DNA from: Alnus glutinosa
Lineage: Eukaryota; Streptophyta; Magnoliopsida; Fagales; Betulaceae
Assembly (NCBI RefSeq): GCF_958979055.1
Contig: NC_084898.1
Span: forward strand, 1,436,001 to 1,500,000
Direction of reading: 5' to 3'
Length of the DNA stretch: 64,000 nucleotides
The notes under the pieces are model-generated. The model searched no databases and was not told the origin of the DNA. It worked only from the letters and a program-made list of their open reading frames with translations. Both the position numbers and the translations under genes were made by a program. Positions 38,284-50,931 of this stretch are shown in pieces (positions within the stretch are counted from its first letter, which is position 1; each line of letters opens with the position of its first letter).

Positions 38284-40004
38284 TCACATGATCCGTGACT
38301 CCATCTTCGTAATGGCTTTCTCTATAGCAGGTATGTTCTTCTTGAAGGCTGACCATTGCTCCTCGGTCAGGCTTATTCCTGAGAGTACAAGAGAAGTAGA
38401 AATTTTGTACAACCTTAAACTATCAAAAACTTCAAATTTTAAAGATGAAAGGAAAAGCGCAGGAAATGCTTGATTAGTTGATTTTGAATTGACATAATGC
38501 ATCACTACAGGGAAACAATCAAAGATGATATGGAAAAACACACAAAAACAACATCATATTTCGTTTTTTCAAGGTATCACCATTAGACAACAGATGAACA
38601 ATTACCATTTGGTCAAATTTTATCATTTCTACCTTCATAATCACGGCCACCAACATTGCTACACCCATAGACAACAAAAGTCCTAACTTCTAAATCAAGG
38701 CAGCCAACATCAAACATCAACATGTTCTCCCTTCCCTCCAACGCTTTCAATCACTCCAAAATAAGGATTAGATAATGACTAAGGCATTAATACAATTATA
38801 AAATACAAAACTTTAGTCTGTAAGGAACATCTCTAATAACTCATATAAGTATAACCAAGCTCAAAACACTAATTATCCTGACACCCCCATTGCCCACCGC
38901 AATCACCTAATTCTTCTCCAGTGATTCAACAAACCGCAATTCTTAGTGTCGAAGAACAACCCAACATTTTTATTTTATTTTTATTTTTATGACAAGGAAC
39001 CCCTCCAAGACAGGGCCACTTCAAATACCTACCTCTGTTAAGTAAACCACATACCCGTGTAAAGCTCCCCCTCCATACGGATTGGGTAATACTCCGGCTG
39101 CACCGGTGGACTAGCCCCAAGGAATTGTTTACACCCAAGGGAATTCAAACCTTAGACCTCATGGGACCATCACCAAAGCCTTTACCACTTGAGCCAACCC
39201 CTTGGGGTTCAACCCCACATTTTTCTTATATTAAACTACTTGTTTTGCATATAGGGGATCAGAAACACCTGCATAATGATTCATGAAAGTATAAGCAAAG
39301 CTCATATTGACCCTGCCACCCCATTGTCCACCACAACCACCTCATTCTTCTTCAATGATTCATCGACCCATAATTCTAAACGCGCTGGCGTAAAACCCAC
39401 ATAAAATTACAGATAAAAGGCTCAAGAAAATACAAAGAAAGCAGTATAAACATGAAAAAATAATAAGAGCGACAAAAATACCAAGTCTATATGAAGTAAA
39501 AGAAAACTACCTTTAGAAGTAGGAAGCTCTTTCCCATCTTTCTTATAGTACTCCCTTATCGACAACAGAGTTTTCCCCCTGAACTCTTGAATCGTCACTC
39601 GTCTCTTCTCTGACAGCTGAATCAAAACCCACAAACAATAAATAACAAAACGTAACCCTCTTCACTTCGCGTGAGTTCAATTTTAATTCAACTAACTAAC
39701 GTAACAAAACTTTTAAAAATCTCACCCTGCAAATGATGAGGTCGCCATCATCGTCGTACTCCTTACGAGGGTCTCCTCGTTCTTCCTCTTCTTCTTCTCG
39801 CTCTTCCTCTTCTTGTTGCTGTTGTTCGAGGAAGGACTGAACGACCTGCTTGACAAAGGCCTTGTAAGGCGGGTCGGAGAGATCGAGCTGGAGCTCCGCC
39901 GCGGCCTGCTTCCGGATCTTGTGCTCCGTCGTCTGCTCCATGTCAGACTCTTGTAGAATCCTCAGCACTGTCTTCTCGATTCTCTCTTGGATTTCCGGTT
40001 CCAT
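38284..40004 (-). CDS. KELP: KELP-type RNA polymerase II coactivator (DEK-C + PC4 domains)
   Basis: Plant homologue of the PC4/Sub1 single-stranded-DNA-binding coactivator; Arabidopsis KELP interacts with the related KIWI and was found as a plant transcription coactivator. Three exons: 40004-39726, 39616-39511, 38378-38284, giving 159 residues, close to the usual ~165. Residues about 1-60 form a DEK-C-like helical domain (ERIEKTVLRILQESDMEQTT). Residues 67-85 are a Gln/Glu-rich linker. The PC4 domain runs from DDDGDLIICRLSEKRRVTIQ to KKDGKELPTSKGISLTEEQW and the end. Splice phases agree. Intron 2 (38379-39510) carries a SINE and an imperfect duplication. Confidence 0.92.
38972..39209 (-). mobile_element. 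tRNA-derived SINE in KELP intron 2
   Basis: Read on the minus strand it opens CCCCAAGGGGTTGGCTC, followed by a polymerase III box A-like TGGCTCAAGTGG and, about 40 bases on, a box B-like GGTTTGAATTCC. It ends in TTCCTTGTCAT plus an A-rich tail of (AAAAT) type. A 15-bp target duplication flanks it: caaccccacattttt (39210-39224) and caacccaacattttt (38957-38971), one mismatch. About 238 bp, full-length in appearance, inserted antisense to nothing (same strand as KELP). Confidence 0.75.
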
Positions 40005-40137
40005 GTCGATTGAGTTGTTTTTCTGACAGTGTGCGAATTTGGCGGAGAAAGAGACTTTTTGATCAATTTGGGAAATTCTGGAAGCTGAATAAAGTCTGAC
40101 GTATACACCTTTAATACCAATGAAAAAGATTGTCGAG

Positions 40138-40140
<3 letters not shown>

Positions 40141-40186
<46 letters not shown>
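40141..40186. repeat. (AT)23 microsatellite upstream of KELP
   Basis: Pure AT repeat that lies 137-182 bases upstream of the KELP start codon on its 5' side. Confidence 0.95.
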
Positions 40187-40189
<3 letters not shown>

Positions 40190-41084
40190 TTTGAGATATA
40201 AAAGATAAAAAAATAAAATAAAATAAAATAAAATAAATTATTTTTGTATTTTTAAGAATATTTTTATGTTTTGAGTTGTTTGTTAATAAACAAAGCCAAT
40301 CATATTTTGAAATTGCTACACGATATATTTTGTTATTGATAATCTTAAATTTTCAAACAATTATTCCAATACTTAGAAATCCGATTCGACAAATGAACGA
40401 ATACGCAAGCATACATTCCATGTTTGTTTGAGTTGTAAATTTATAACAGTATAATAAAGCTCTTCATGGTAATGATGTAATTTTTTCATGCTTTGAGTTT
40501 TTCGTCGTGACAGGTGTTGGTATTGATCATCCATATTGGGAACGACAATATTGTTCGACGAAATGGGTGTGAGAATCTCGAATCCGATTCCTGTCATTAT
40601 GCTAATTTCTACTGAACTGATTTGCTTGGAATATAGCTCATTGATTGAAATGTCCACCATTCAAAAACCATTTACAGAATATTAGATGAACTGTAGGTTT
40701 TGTAGCACAGACCCACCGAATCTCATTCAAATACTAGATATGTTGGGATGTAATAAAAAAGAGATTAATCATTTATCTTCTCATTCTTTCATTCATTCTT
40801 CCTTTACCCCTCCAACGGCAATGAGTAGAGATCAAGACCATGACCTATAGCTGCACATATTTCTCCCTCCCACATGTTAAGTGGCTTGACTTGTCTTTAT
40901 CATTCTTTGTCATACAATGCTACCTCTCAAATTTCCTTGGACCTTTGCCTTGTCGTGCTGCAAGAGTTGAGTAACATGGGATTTAATATGAGTAGAATAG
41001 TCAGTTATTAATACCTTAAAAGGCCAAAACTGTGGCATAAAATGCAGGCAATTGACTGGAAATTAACAGCACAAATAAGAATTG

Positions 41085-41202
41085 AGTAATGCTACTTTTC
41101 ACACTCAATGTCATACTGACTGATGTTGTGTGTTTTAAGTGACTGACATGAAAAGCCATTTAAAACACATAACGTCAGTTGGGTGTGAAGAGTAACATTA
41201 CC
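41085..41202. repeat. Short MITE, 'GTAATGYTACTCTTCACAC' ends
   Basis: About 118 bp. 'gtaatgctacttttcacac' at the left is the near reverse complement of 'gtgtgaagagtaacattac' at the right. The arms continue with 'tgtgttttaagtgactgac' and its complement. Relatives: 55712-55856 and part of 32188-32310. Target duplication not clear. Confidence 0.6.
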
Positions 41203-42040
41203 CATAAAAATTGACAAAAGAAATGACTATTACATGTGCTTATCCTTCAAAGATTCATTTTACTAGCAAGGAACACTCCTCCATGTGACAAAGACAAACA
41301 AATACTTCCTAAATTCACTAAAGCAGGATTTCTGACAGGATGTGAATGAAAGAGAAGTGCGCAAAAACAGAAACAAGAACAAAAAACAATTTGGTTGATA
41401 GGATTGATAATGACTATGATAAGTTGATCCACCCACTAAAGATCTACAAATTACCTATACAGTCTCAACCAATCAAAACAGATCGAAAATGTCTAGGACT
41501 GAGACTGGTATACATGTAGAAAATCACATCGTAATCTTTCTCATTACTAATTTGATATGCATTGAGCAGTCAGCTCAAGATCAAAATACATAGTGTTATA
41601 ACAAATGCCTGCTATAAGCTGTGAAGGAATACATACACAGATTTTTTCTTTAAGTGTGAAATTATGCATGAACCTTATCTGTTTGTGTGGACTGCCAAAA
41701 ATGTAATGAATGACAAACCATTAGGATTGGCAATGCAAGTGAATTGGTTTTGATCTGAAGTTTTTTGTATGATGGATTCATTCCTTGTGGTTGGTATTCT
41801 TCTGTTTTAAGGGGAAGAAAGCGGAATATATTGAGCATTGTATTATCAACCAGCAAGGTCATCCAAAAACGAAAATCAACCTTCTATGCTAGCACATTCA
41901 AATAATTTTCATGCAGTTATATTTACTATAGTAATTTTCTAATACAATATGGCAGGGATGCACAATTACTTGAGTAAAACTAGGAAACTAATTCATACAA
42001 GAGTTGGAACTAGATAAAACAAGGAGAGAGAGAGATATAC

Positions 42041-44041
42041 CTGCCACCAGAGGCAACCTCATCCATGCTTTGCCCGCGTCGCCTATACCTACCACCAGAT
42101 GCTAAAAATGCAGGGCAAGGCCTGTAAGCCTTTATTGGCCACCAGCCAAAGCCTGGAACTGTTGCAATACCACCTTGAATCCTACCTTCACCATTGCATC
42201 CCCTCTCCATTTCCTCTCTCCCACAGGCCTGACAACCCCTGTAAGAAACTTTCTTTGTTTACAGAACTGAAATTGAACATTGTTTTCATTCATATCACCA
42301 ACCATCAAATATGAAGGTAAGGGAGTTAAAAAAAAAAATAGAAAAAATGAAAATTGTGCATGAGTACTCTTTAAATAAGATAAATATAAATAGTACTTTC
42401 ACAAGTTAAGGGATCTTACAATCTCGCCCTAAAGAAACCTCATTAGCCTTGCAAAGGTCAAGTCAAAAGGGTTTCTGTCTATCGAAATTTAATGTTTACA
42501 ATACACATTGTGGCTAGCATACGAAAATAATTATGTTACCCAAAGTACTCTTAAAACAAAAAACATGCATAGCAGAACAAAAATGAAGACTAAGCGACCA
42601 CTAATAGGTCTTTTATGCCAGACAAACTCTATAGACTCAATGGAGTATCCTCTGTGAGGATTACTTTCCAGAGCATCATTAGTAACCTGAAACTAGAGTT
42701 CTTCCGTTCATACTCAAACCTGGAACTTGCAATGTAAAATCCATGTTGATCATACTATTGCACAATCAAGCATATCCCAAACCTATCAATTAATATTATC
42801 ACATATATCTAACGCCAAGTGACACCAAACTTTCTTACTGATCTCACTCTCAGAACCTTCATTCCCAACACATAAGTCGCTAAAGGTTTGATATATAAGA
42901 GGCCGTGAAATGTAACACCGTCATCATCAACCAGAAAAGAAGTTTGCGCAATATTTGTGATAAATCACCACTTATCCTAAAAGCTTAATCTGACATAAAA
43001 TTGTGAATTTAATCATTTAACTAATATTATAACATTGCCTCTCATGTGTGGGTTCAAACTTCCACTCAATAAATGAGGCCCAACATGTGAAATATTCAAT
43101 AAAAATAGATGGTGAGTCACAAAGACAAGGTTTAAATTCACGACCTTTGCTCTTATACTATATTAAATCATAACTTATCTAAAAAACTTAAGCCGATAGG
43201 AAATAATGAATATATTTATTTAATCAATATTCTTACAATTTGACCATTAAGATAAAAACTTAAGTAAACATGCTTTTAGTCAAAGTAAGAGACTCTAATT
43301 CATTGGTCACCTGCCCTCTTTAGCACCTTGAACTCAAATCTCTCCCTTTCTATTCCTAGTGCAACTGGCTCATCTGTATTTAAGCAACTCAATTGATTTT
43401 CCTTTCGATTAAACCACCAAATTGAGCAATCGTCCTATGAAAACTGAATTGCCAAAATACATTTGATAAGAATGAAGCTGTTAGAAGAGGAAAATTCAGC
43501 TGAACATATGAGCATAACTTCTGGTAAATTTCGTAACTTTTCTAATCATAATGTATGAATAAGCATTGTTGTTAAGCAATACTTGGCTTAGATACAATGA
43601 GCAACCCAATAACATTTTCAATACAAAACGTAAAAACCCCTTTCTTTTTCCCACTTTGCCTCGGTTTTCACGGCATCCAAGCAGAGGGCAACAGAAGAAA
43701 ACACAAAATAATCTTTAGAACAGATATTTATTGGCAATAATTCCAAGTTCATAAATTGATCAATATTTTTATCTGGGTAGGCTGGAAATGAAGTAAAGAG
43801 AAGCGTGGTACCTCAGAGGGAGCTTGTCAGTGTCATCGGTGGCAGCTTCTGGCTGGACAGGAAGTGCATCAGGTGGAGGAGGAGGGCTTTCTTCTACAAC
43901 AGAAGTTGAAGAAGAAGAAGAGTGAGGGATGACGGTGAGTTTAGATGGGTATCTAATGGGAGTTGTTGAGCCATGCAACCATGTGCTTCTGTTGAGTAAG
44001 CTCTGATGAGGTGCTGGAACTGAGAGAAGGGAGACTCCCAT
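42041..44041 (-). CDS. Uncharacterised plastid-targeted Cys/Gly-rich protein (3' end unresolved)
   Basis: Two exons are clear: 44041-43812 and 42238-42041, joined in phase, about 142 codons so far. Residues 1 to about 45 are Ser/Thr-rich with few acids (MGVSLLSVPAPHQSLLNR), like a chloroplast transit peptide; an acidic Pro-rich linker follows (SPPPPPDALPVQPEAATDD). The conserved part begins GCQACGREEMERGCNGEGRI and runs through PGFGWWPIKAYRPCP and RYRRRGQSMDEVASGG. It has a CxxC and two further cysteines, suggesting metal or disulfide chemistry, but I do not know a function. After 42041 a good GT donor follows. Either another exon exists further down (41200-42000; none convincing) or the intron is retained, in which case the frame stops at 42010. 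Confidence 0.7.
42940..43220. repeat. Tandem pair of the dispersed 'aaatca(c/t)cacttatcc' repeat
   Basis: Two consecutive copies share 'taaatca(t/c)(a/c)acttatc', 'aaaagcttaa' and 'cgacctttgctcttatacta'. The same unit occurs at 8753-8860 and, inverted, at 50430-50540. Located in the intron of the minus-strand plastid-protein gene. Family unrecognised. Confidence 0.45.
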
Positions 44042-44226
44042 TCTCTCTTCTCTCTCTCTGTCTCTCTCTCAGACACACACGCAATGAACAGGAAGGATTG
44101 GATAACAGTCAGTCACTATTACCAACCTTTCCTGTTCTCTTTCAAACGAAAGGCTCTAGTTGTTTGAGCTTTCATATATTTACCACTATATTTTGTATTT
44201 GTCTTTCAGATATGCCCTTGTATTCG

Positions 44227-44543
44227 TAGGGGTTGCAATTAGTGTTTTGAATATCGGATTTAAGTTGTATCAAAACATGAATATAAAATTATATAGATTA
44301 ACTATTTAATTAAATGAGTCAAACTCCTCAGCTCATAGTTTCGTGTTTGATTCGTGCCAAGCTCGCAAATTGTGTTAAAAATGTCACAATAAATGTCTTT
44401 TGTTGAGTTCGGGTCCTGTCGAGGCATGTGTATAGGATTATATAAGCTAATTATAACTCAATCTATTTAATTAAACAAATTAGACTCTTCAACTTAAAAC
44501 TACTAATTTTGTGTCGAATTTTGGATAAAAATTGTTAATCCTA
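44227..44543. repeat. hAT-type non-autonomous element
   Basis: Starts TAGGGGTTGCAATTA and ends AATTGTTAATCCTA, inverted. Interior 'tttaattaaa(t/c)(g/a)a', 'gttcgggtcctgtcgaggca' as in other copies. Flanking 8-mers do not match clearly. It lies about 185 bp upstream (on + strand) of the 5' side of the plastid-protein gene at 42-44 kb. Confidence 0.5.
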
Positions 44544-44705
44544 ATATTGTTATATTAGTGCTTGAGCTGAGAAGAGAAAAAGGATGTGATAGAAAAGGGA
44601 TATGCAAAACTGTGAGGACCATATTTGGGTATTCAATAAATTGTGGGGGTTGAAACAAGAAGGCTAACACGTACTCAAATGACAAAAACAAAGAAGAGAA
44701 AAATA

Positions 44706-44776
44706 GGTTCCACCGAGATTTGAACTCGGGTTACTGGATTCAGAGTCCAATGTCCTGACCACTAGACCATGGAACC
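44706..44776 (-). tRNA. tRNA-Gln (anticodon CUG)
   Basis: On the minus strand 71 bases fold as a cloverleaf. The acceptor arm GGTTCCA pairs with TGGAACC. Box A is TGGTCTAGTGG, and box B lies in GAGTTCAAATCTC. The anticodon stem TTGGA/TCCAG closes the 7-base loop CTCTGAA, giving anticodon CUG, read as glutamine CAG. It is followed on the minus strand by ATTTTTC, a polymerase III terminator. No intron; CCA is not encoded, as expected for a nuclear gene. Confidence 0.95.
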
Positions 44777-45704
44777 TTGTTGGTTTATCTTCTCTTGCTT
44801 TTTAATTTCATCTGAATAACGTGTCGTTAAAATAAGTTAATCTCACTTCCATTAAATGTCATGCAACTTGTTGCTTGCACGAGTTGACAACGGCTCTATT
44901 TAGTGAACAATTTTATGAATCGAGAAAAACGACCATTTTTCTTCAAAATTCTTCTTATGTTATTATAAAGATTTATAATAAATTTTCAAATTTTAACTGA
45001 ATAAGGTTAGGGATTTGAATGAAAAGAGTACACTAAATACAAACTTTAATAACTAAATTGATCAAATGTGCGCTTTAGAAACCAAATTAACAACAAATCC
45101 AAACCAAAAAAGACTACTTTGTAACTAATGAATGCAAAAACACAATGGAGAGACTAGAGCAAGTCCAAAATTTGTCACCGGTGAGGCGAGAAGGTCAAAA
45201 TGGATCATCTTCATCATACTAGCATCACTCCGATGGCCGTTTTACTTTTTACACGTGCCCATCGGCTCAATTTGACTCTGCAAAAATTCACATTCCGATG
45301 GTCTTTCTACTTTTTACATGTGCCCACTACAATTTCCACCCTGATTTACCCCGAATAGTGAATACCTACCCATTTCAACCCAGCAGAGTGGAAAAAGAAA
45401 TGGTTCATGTCCAATTAAACTTCTACATATTATACTTGGATCTACTTTCTTTTCTGGTAACTATATTTTAAACAAAACGCAAAAACAACAAAGATAAAGA
45501 GTGGAAAAGGAAAAGGAAGGCAAAAAGGGAGAGGGCGACCTTTTACCACAAAACAATCAAAACTGGGGGTTGGCAAAACTAAAAAGGATAATCCGAAGAA
45601 ATCACAGTGAAATTTCAAGCAAGTTGTTCCAACTAATAAATACCACTATTTTTTTGTGACTAGTATTTAATATCTCATTGGTATCATCTCTTCTTCTTCT
45701 TCTA

Positions 45705-48659
45705 TTATGCATGCACAAGTTGTTGCTCCACCTCCGCATCCATTAGCATGACAGAGCTGTGATGATGCACCATATACCACCGCCCATTATGGAACTCATA
45801 GATATTAGTTACGTTGAATGGCCCCGAATCGATGTCGACAAAGGTTTTCATGGTAACCCAAGCCATGTCTGTCAGAACACGAGCCCGTACATCTCGAACT
45901 TGAAAGTTGACCCCATGCTCCCAATTAAATGCAAGCTGCCAACTCTGTACTACAGCATTATACCTGAAGGAGGAAACAAAGATGACTCAGCTCCTGTTTA
46001 GTTCCAATCAAACATAAAAAAGCACACCATAACAGTAGAGAAAAGATAAAAACTCAAAGTCCCTGCAAACCCAACAGCTTTGAAAGCATGAAAATCTCAA
46101 TATATAACAATGTGCCTTTCTCTATCTAAAGCAACATCAGCATCCATTGTGCATCAAGCCAGGGCTTGGATCTGGTAGAGATTAACATATAATTCATGAT
46201 AAAGTGTTATGATGTTCTCACTTGCAAAATGCACAGTAATAAAATGTCTAATGCCCGGGCTACAGGCTAGGACCCACCTTACCCTATTGTTACTAAAACA
46301 GAAGAGATTGCCTCAGGATCCCATCTTCTGAGCATGCTACATCCACAGTACTCCTGTAGTTTAGATGTCTCCACCATTAAAATAAAGCATCCTGCTTTTA
46401 AAGAACAAGTCTCTTCTATCCTCAATTTCAATAAATTGATGAAGAATCTCTAACTATGAAGTTAATTAACAATTTGCCCCATCGGACAACTAAGGCAAGC
46501 GGGCCTAAAAAACTGCCATATAGCAGCTTCATCAAAACTGCCATAATGCTACAAACCAACATTTTTCCTTAGGAACTACAGATCAACCTGTAAACTTCAT
46601 CAACAAACCAAGTGTTGGACAAGCTAAAAGCCTAAGAGCTGCCATTCTGCAGATGAGCAAAACTAAACAACTGACAGTAATACCAATCAGATCCCAAGTA
46701 CATATATGCACATAGTTCTAAACGCGGGCAACCTTTGCTTGGTATGGTCATTGACACGTGTAGGGTATTTGCAGCTCGCCTACTATGCCAAATCCCTACA
46801 TGAAGACCATGTCAAATCTCAGCTAGATTCAAGCATATCAGCAACAGGTATTCCTGGGCTTGGCTGACCAAGTAGAATACATGCTATTGTAACTGCTACA
46901 TGCTACATGCTACATGGCTATACCTCAGTTGCAGCAACCCAGGTACAGAAGGTATACAAACAAAGAATAGCAGCACAATGTTATTGCACAATCTGTCAAA
47001 ATCCCTCCTACAATAGTTACTAAAATCTCCAGTACATATCCAACTAAGAATTTTTACCAAATTAGTTTTCATGGCAACTATACAAGATCTAATGGGTCAT
47101 ATCTAGCTACAATCTTTGATATCATGACATCAATATGTGACCAAACCCCAATAATTCAGAACATATGAGCAGCATATAGGTTAGGCTACTTGCTAAAACA
47201 AGCCAAACATGAAATAACAGTAAAAGGCAGATTAATATATATATATATCTTTCCATCACGGGATGAACTTAACAGAGACACATATATGAAACCATATATT
47301 CTCTAAGAAAAAATAAAGCATCATAAGGATATAAGAACCATGTTTCTGTAAGCAAGTCTAAAACATCATACCCTGAAAAGAGTTCTCCTGAGGCATGAAC
47401 ACACTTTACATAATCTGCATTGCGCCAAAAGTGACTCATTGCTTGAATAGACCTTTCTTTGATGATGTTAAAGAATTCAGCATTAATATTCACAATGGCT
47501 CTTGTAGCCGCATAGTAAGCCTTCCAACCATTGGCTGGTGTCACACTATCCTGTTCCAATGTGAAGTCCTGAAAAAGAATTTGAGAAACAAAAATTTATA
47601 CAAACATCTAAAATCCAGAAAGTGATTCATTGCAATAATTTCAGTTAAATAGACCATGATTTCTATCCGTCATTCCAAAACACTTAACTGAACACATGGG
47701 TATTATCTCCAGTCAAGATGGAATGATCCACGCCATATTCCACTCTTGCATGCGAGTTTCAAAACTCCATAAGAGATGTGAGTAAGTGTACGAGATCACC
47801 CCGGTCAAGTATAATAATGCTAATGATTTTAACTGATGAAAGTAGTCGACTCCAACAATAGTATACAACAGAGTGAAATTAGAAAAATCGAAAACACATT
47901 GCTTTAAACAAACTACATTAAAGAGTAGAGGGTACGTGAGGATTTTATCGAAGAAACCCCCCCCCCTCCGCATTGGATTTAACAAAGCAATAACCCCAAT
48001 TTCATCCATAAGAAAAAAAATTCCTTTCAATCTTTGGCAAGAGACACGCATAGTATGTGATCCAGAATAGCCTAAACTCACCAACCCACATCTCAAATTA
48101 CACCAAAAAACCCAATTCTACAAAACCCAATACAAGGTTGTTAAGTTTAATACTCAATTTGCTATTGGGTTCAAAAACAGTTTAGCTCTTCTCAATTTGC
48201 TTCAAATTCTAAACCAAAATTCTCAACAATAACCACATTATCATCCACAAGTTGCTCATTACAATCACAATTTACCTTGTGATAGAGCGCTTTCCACGCA
48301 TTGTCGTCGTTGGCAGCCTTGCGCATGAGCGAGTTGGTCATGGACAAGCGGCACAGGCTCGGATAGTCCAAGTAGCTGAGCGCGTGCGTAGTAATCTCCG
48401 GCACCAGCTGCTCCATCATCGACGCGCCCGTCACCCGCTCCGCTGCCGCTGCCGCACCAACCACCATATCCCCGTCCGCAAACCCACCGTTACACGAGCA
48501 AACGCAATTACAAACCCTCTTCGCTGCCGACGTGGCGAAGTCTCCCCCTTCCGATTTGGGGGCCCTGGAGAAGGCTATTGATCGGACGGCGTGGAGCGCG
48601 AGTAGAAAACAGAGCGCGGTGACTGTCGCGGCTACAAGGAAGTATTGGGTTGAGTCCAT
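45705..48659 (-). CDS. SKIP8: F-box protein SKIP8
   Basis: SKIP8 is an SKP1-interacting F-box protein, expected to serve as the substrate receptor of an SCF ubiquitin ligase; substrates are unknown. Three exons: 48659-48276, 47568-47372, 45963-45705, joining to 279 residues with matching phases. Residues about 5-30 are a hydrophobic anchor (FLVAATVTALCFLLALHAV). A Cys/Ala/Gly-rich spacer follows. The F-box lies at about 83-125 (MMEQLVPEITTHALSYLDYP, LCRLSMTNSLMRKAANDDNA). The remainder is an NTF2/SnoaL-like domain (SGYNAVVQSWQLAFNWEHG, AWVTMKTFVDIDSGPFNVTN, NGRWYMVHHHSSVMLMDAEV). The N-terminal membrane segment is a feature of the family. The length is near that of Arabidopsis SKIP8. Introns are 707 and 1408 bp. 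Confidence 0.93.
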
Positions 48660-50931
48660 TCACAAGACATGAAAGCTACGAAGGACATGAAAACCTAGGA
48701 ATGAAATTATTCCAACTCTTGTCACGTCGCACTGTACGACGTCGTTTGATGAGAAACTACAACGATGTTTTGATTTTGGAAACCCTAGAATGGGTTTGCA
48801 GAAGCAAGAGGAAGAGGGTGGTGGTGGTGGAGGTGAATGTCTGACTCGTCGTAACTGACTCGTAACAAACTCGAGAACGTCTACTTTTTTACTCCTTCCG
48901 AACATTGACCCAATCTCTAACGACAAGTCGTTTACAGCACAACGAAGAGAAACTGTCTTAAGAGTTAAGACTCTGTCATCTTTAGGGAATTATTTATTTA
49001 TTTTTTTAAATATCAAGACTCACAGTAATAATAATTCAAACTATATTTATTTTATTATGAAGATAATTGGATCGTTTAATATTCGAGCCTCATTTTGTAT
49101 TCATTGTCAAGCAAACCGAGATCGAATCGAGTCTATCTGACAAGTTTGAATTTTTTCACGAGCAGCTTTATTCATTTAAAACCCTATTTGGGAATGTTTG
49201 ACATGTTATAAAATCAAATAATTATAAACAACATATTTGGTTATTAAATTTTTTAGTGTGATAAGAATTGATTTTAGGTTTAATGCGTTTCAGTTACATC
49301 CATACATACATATACACACATTAATCATAAATTACAATATAGTGTTTAGACAAATTAAATATAAACTAAAATATATTTCAGACTAAATTTAGGCAAACTC
49401 TATTTTTTTTTTTGAACAGACAAACTGTATATTAATTCAAAGTAGTTAGAACTTGAGTCTCACAAACTAAATATAGAATGAAGTAATTTATAGTTGATAG
49501 AATTTAGGTTAGGATTAGTTTTAATTAAAATTTTAACCAACTTAGAGTGTGTCAAGTATCTTCTTAGAAATGATAGGGCATCTATGACTCTATACCAATA
49601 TAAGAATTGAGCCCCCAACCTTTTGGGTTATTGTAACTTCAATGGCTAAGAATGAGAATAAAACACAGAATGAGTTGAATTAATTATGATGTTGCCAATT
49701 GGAAGGATACAATTGGCCCTTTTTTTTGGGGGGGAAGGGGGTTAGGATGAGGCACCCTAACAAAGACTTTAGTATAATCATTAGTGCAAAATAAAACCTA
49801 ACAATCTAAAAATAGGCCAAATAAGTGGTTTAGCCCAATAGTTTATTGGCATATAGTCCAAGAAAGAGGTTGCTGAAAACAACGGGTTTTTAGGCAGTCT
49901 AATGGGTGAATTGTTTGGAACAACACCTATTGCAACTATAAGAGAGCTCGGAAGTCAGAGTAGGGAGGATAGTACTAATAATGATTGGACTGGAGCTACC
50001 GAAGAAGAGTAACATTGCGATGTACGACGATGGAGGTGTTCAACAGTGGATGCTTAGTGGATACAATTGCCTTCCTTTCAAATCAGTGTATGAATTAACC
50101 ATTTAAAAAAATAAAAATTTAAACTCAAAAGTACACGAGTAAGGCCAAGTTTGATTAAACTGTCTCTTTTTACTTGTGTTGTAGTTTTAGATGTAACCAC
50201 AAGCTCCTCCACTTGAAATGGCATTTCTTTTGCTCATTCATTCCCAAAAGCAAGAACTAGAAGACTTACCATATGAGTAAGAAACATTGAAGTATGATAC
50301 ATTGAATTAAAAGCACCCATTTCAATGGTGTTCTTTGGTGCTGGGACTTCATCATGACCTACCCTAGCGGCCATGAGGAAAAAGAAAAAAGAAAAAAAAT
50401 ATAAAATTACATTCTAAATTGTTAAAACATTAATTAAATGGTTAAAGCAACTATTTTCTATTAGCTTAAGTTTTTAGGACAAATGGTGATTTAACATGCT
50501 ATCAGAGTAAAAATCTTGAGTTCGAGCCTTGTTTCCGTCATTCACCACCCATTTCAATTGAATAATTCACGTGTTAGATCTTAACAAACTCAAGCAACCT
50601 ATATCGAATGTTGAAGCTGTATCTCACATGCTTCTGGTTGTTGAGTTAGCTGGAGAACTTCTAGTGCATGAACCAGAATCCTGCCATACTTTGATGTCAT
50701 TGATGATGTTCTTCCAATATCAGATTTACTTTCCCAATCTTCCTCAATTTGGAGACACAAAACCTTGCTATACGTTAATTTTCACAAATTTTAAGAAAGA
50801 GAAACAATGACATAACAAACAGCTTCTTGACAAAAATATATTTTCTACATGCCCTTTAAGCAAAAGCTATAATTAGAAAGAGGCCCAAATGCCACTGATT
50901 TGATTTTTACAAGAGCTACAAAATTGAGGGA
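48660..50931. other. Intergenic upstream of SKIP8
   Basis: No gene recognised. The plus-strand frames near 48650-48844 and 50571-50810 lack domains. A copy of the dispersed repeat shared with 8753-8860 lies at 50430-50540. Confidence 0.5.

Larger units (their letters stand above)
40005..42009. other. Intergenic upstream of KELP
   Basis: Contains (AT)23 at 40141-40186 and a MITE at 41085-41202. No gene recognised, though the last exon of the minus-strand plastid-protein gene starting at 44041 may lie in 41200-42010. Confidence 0.45.
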
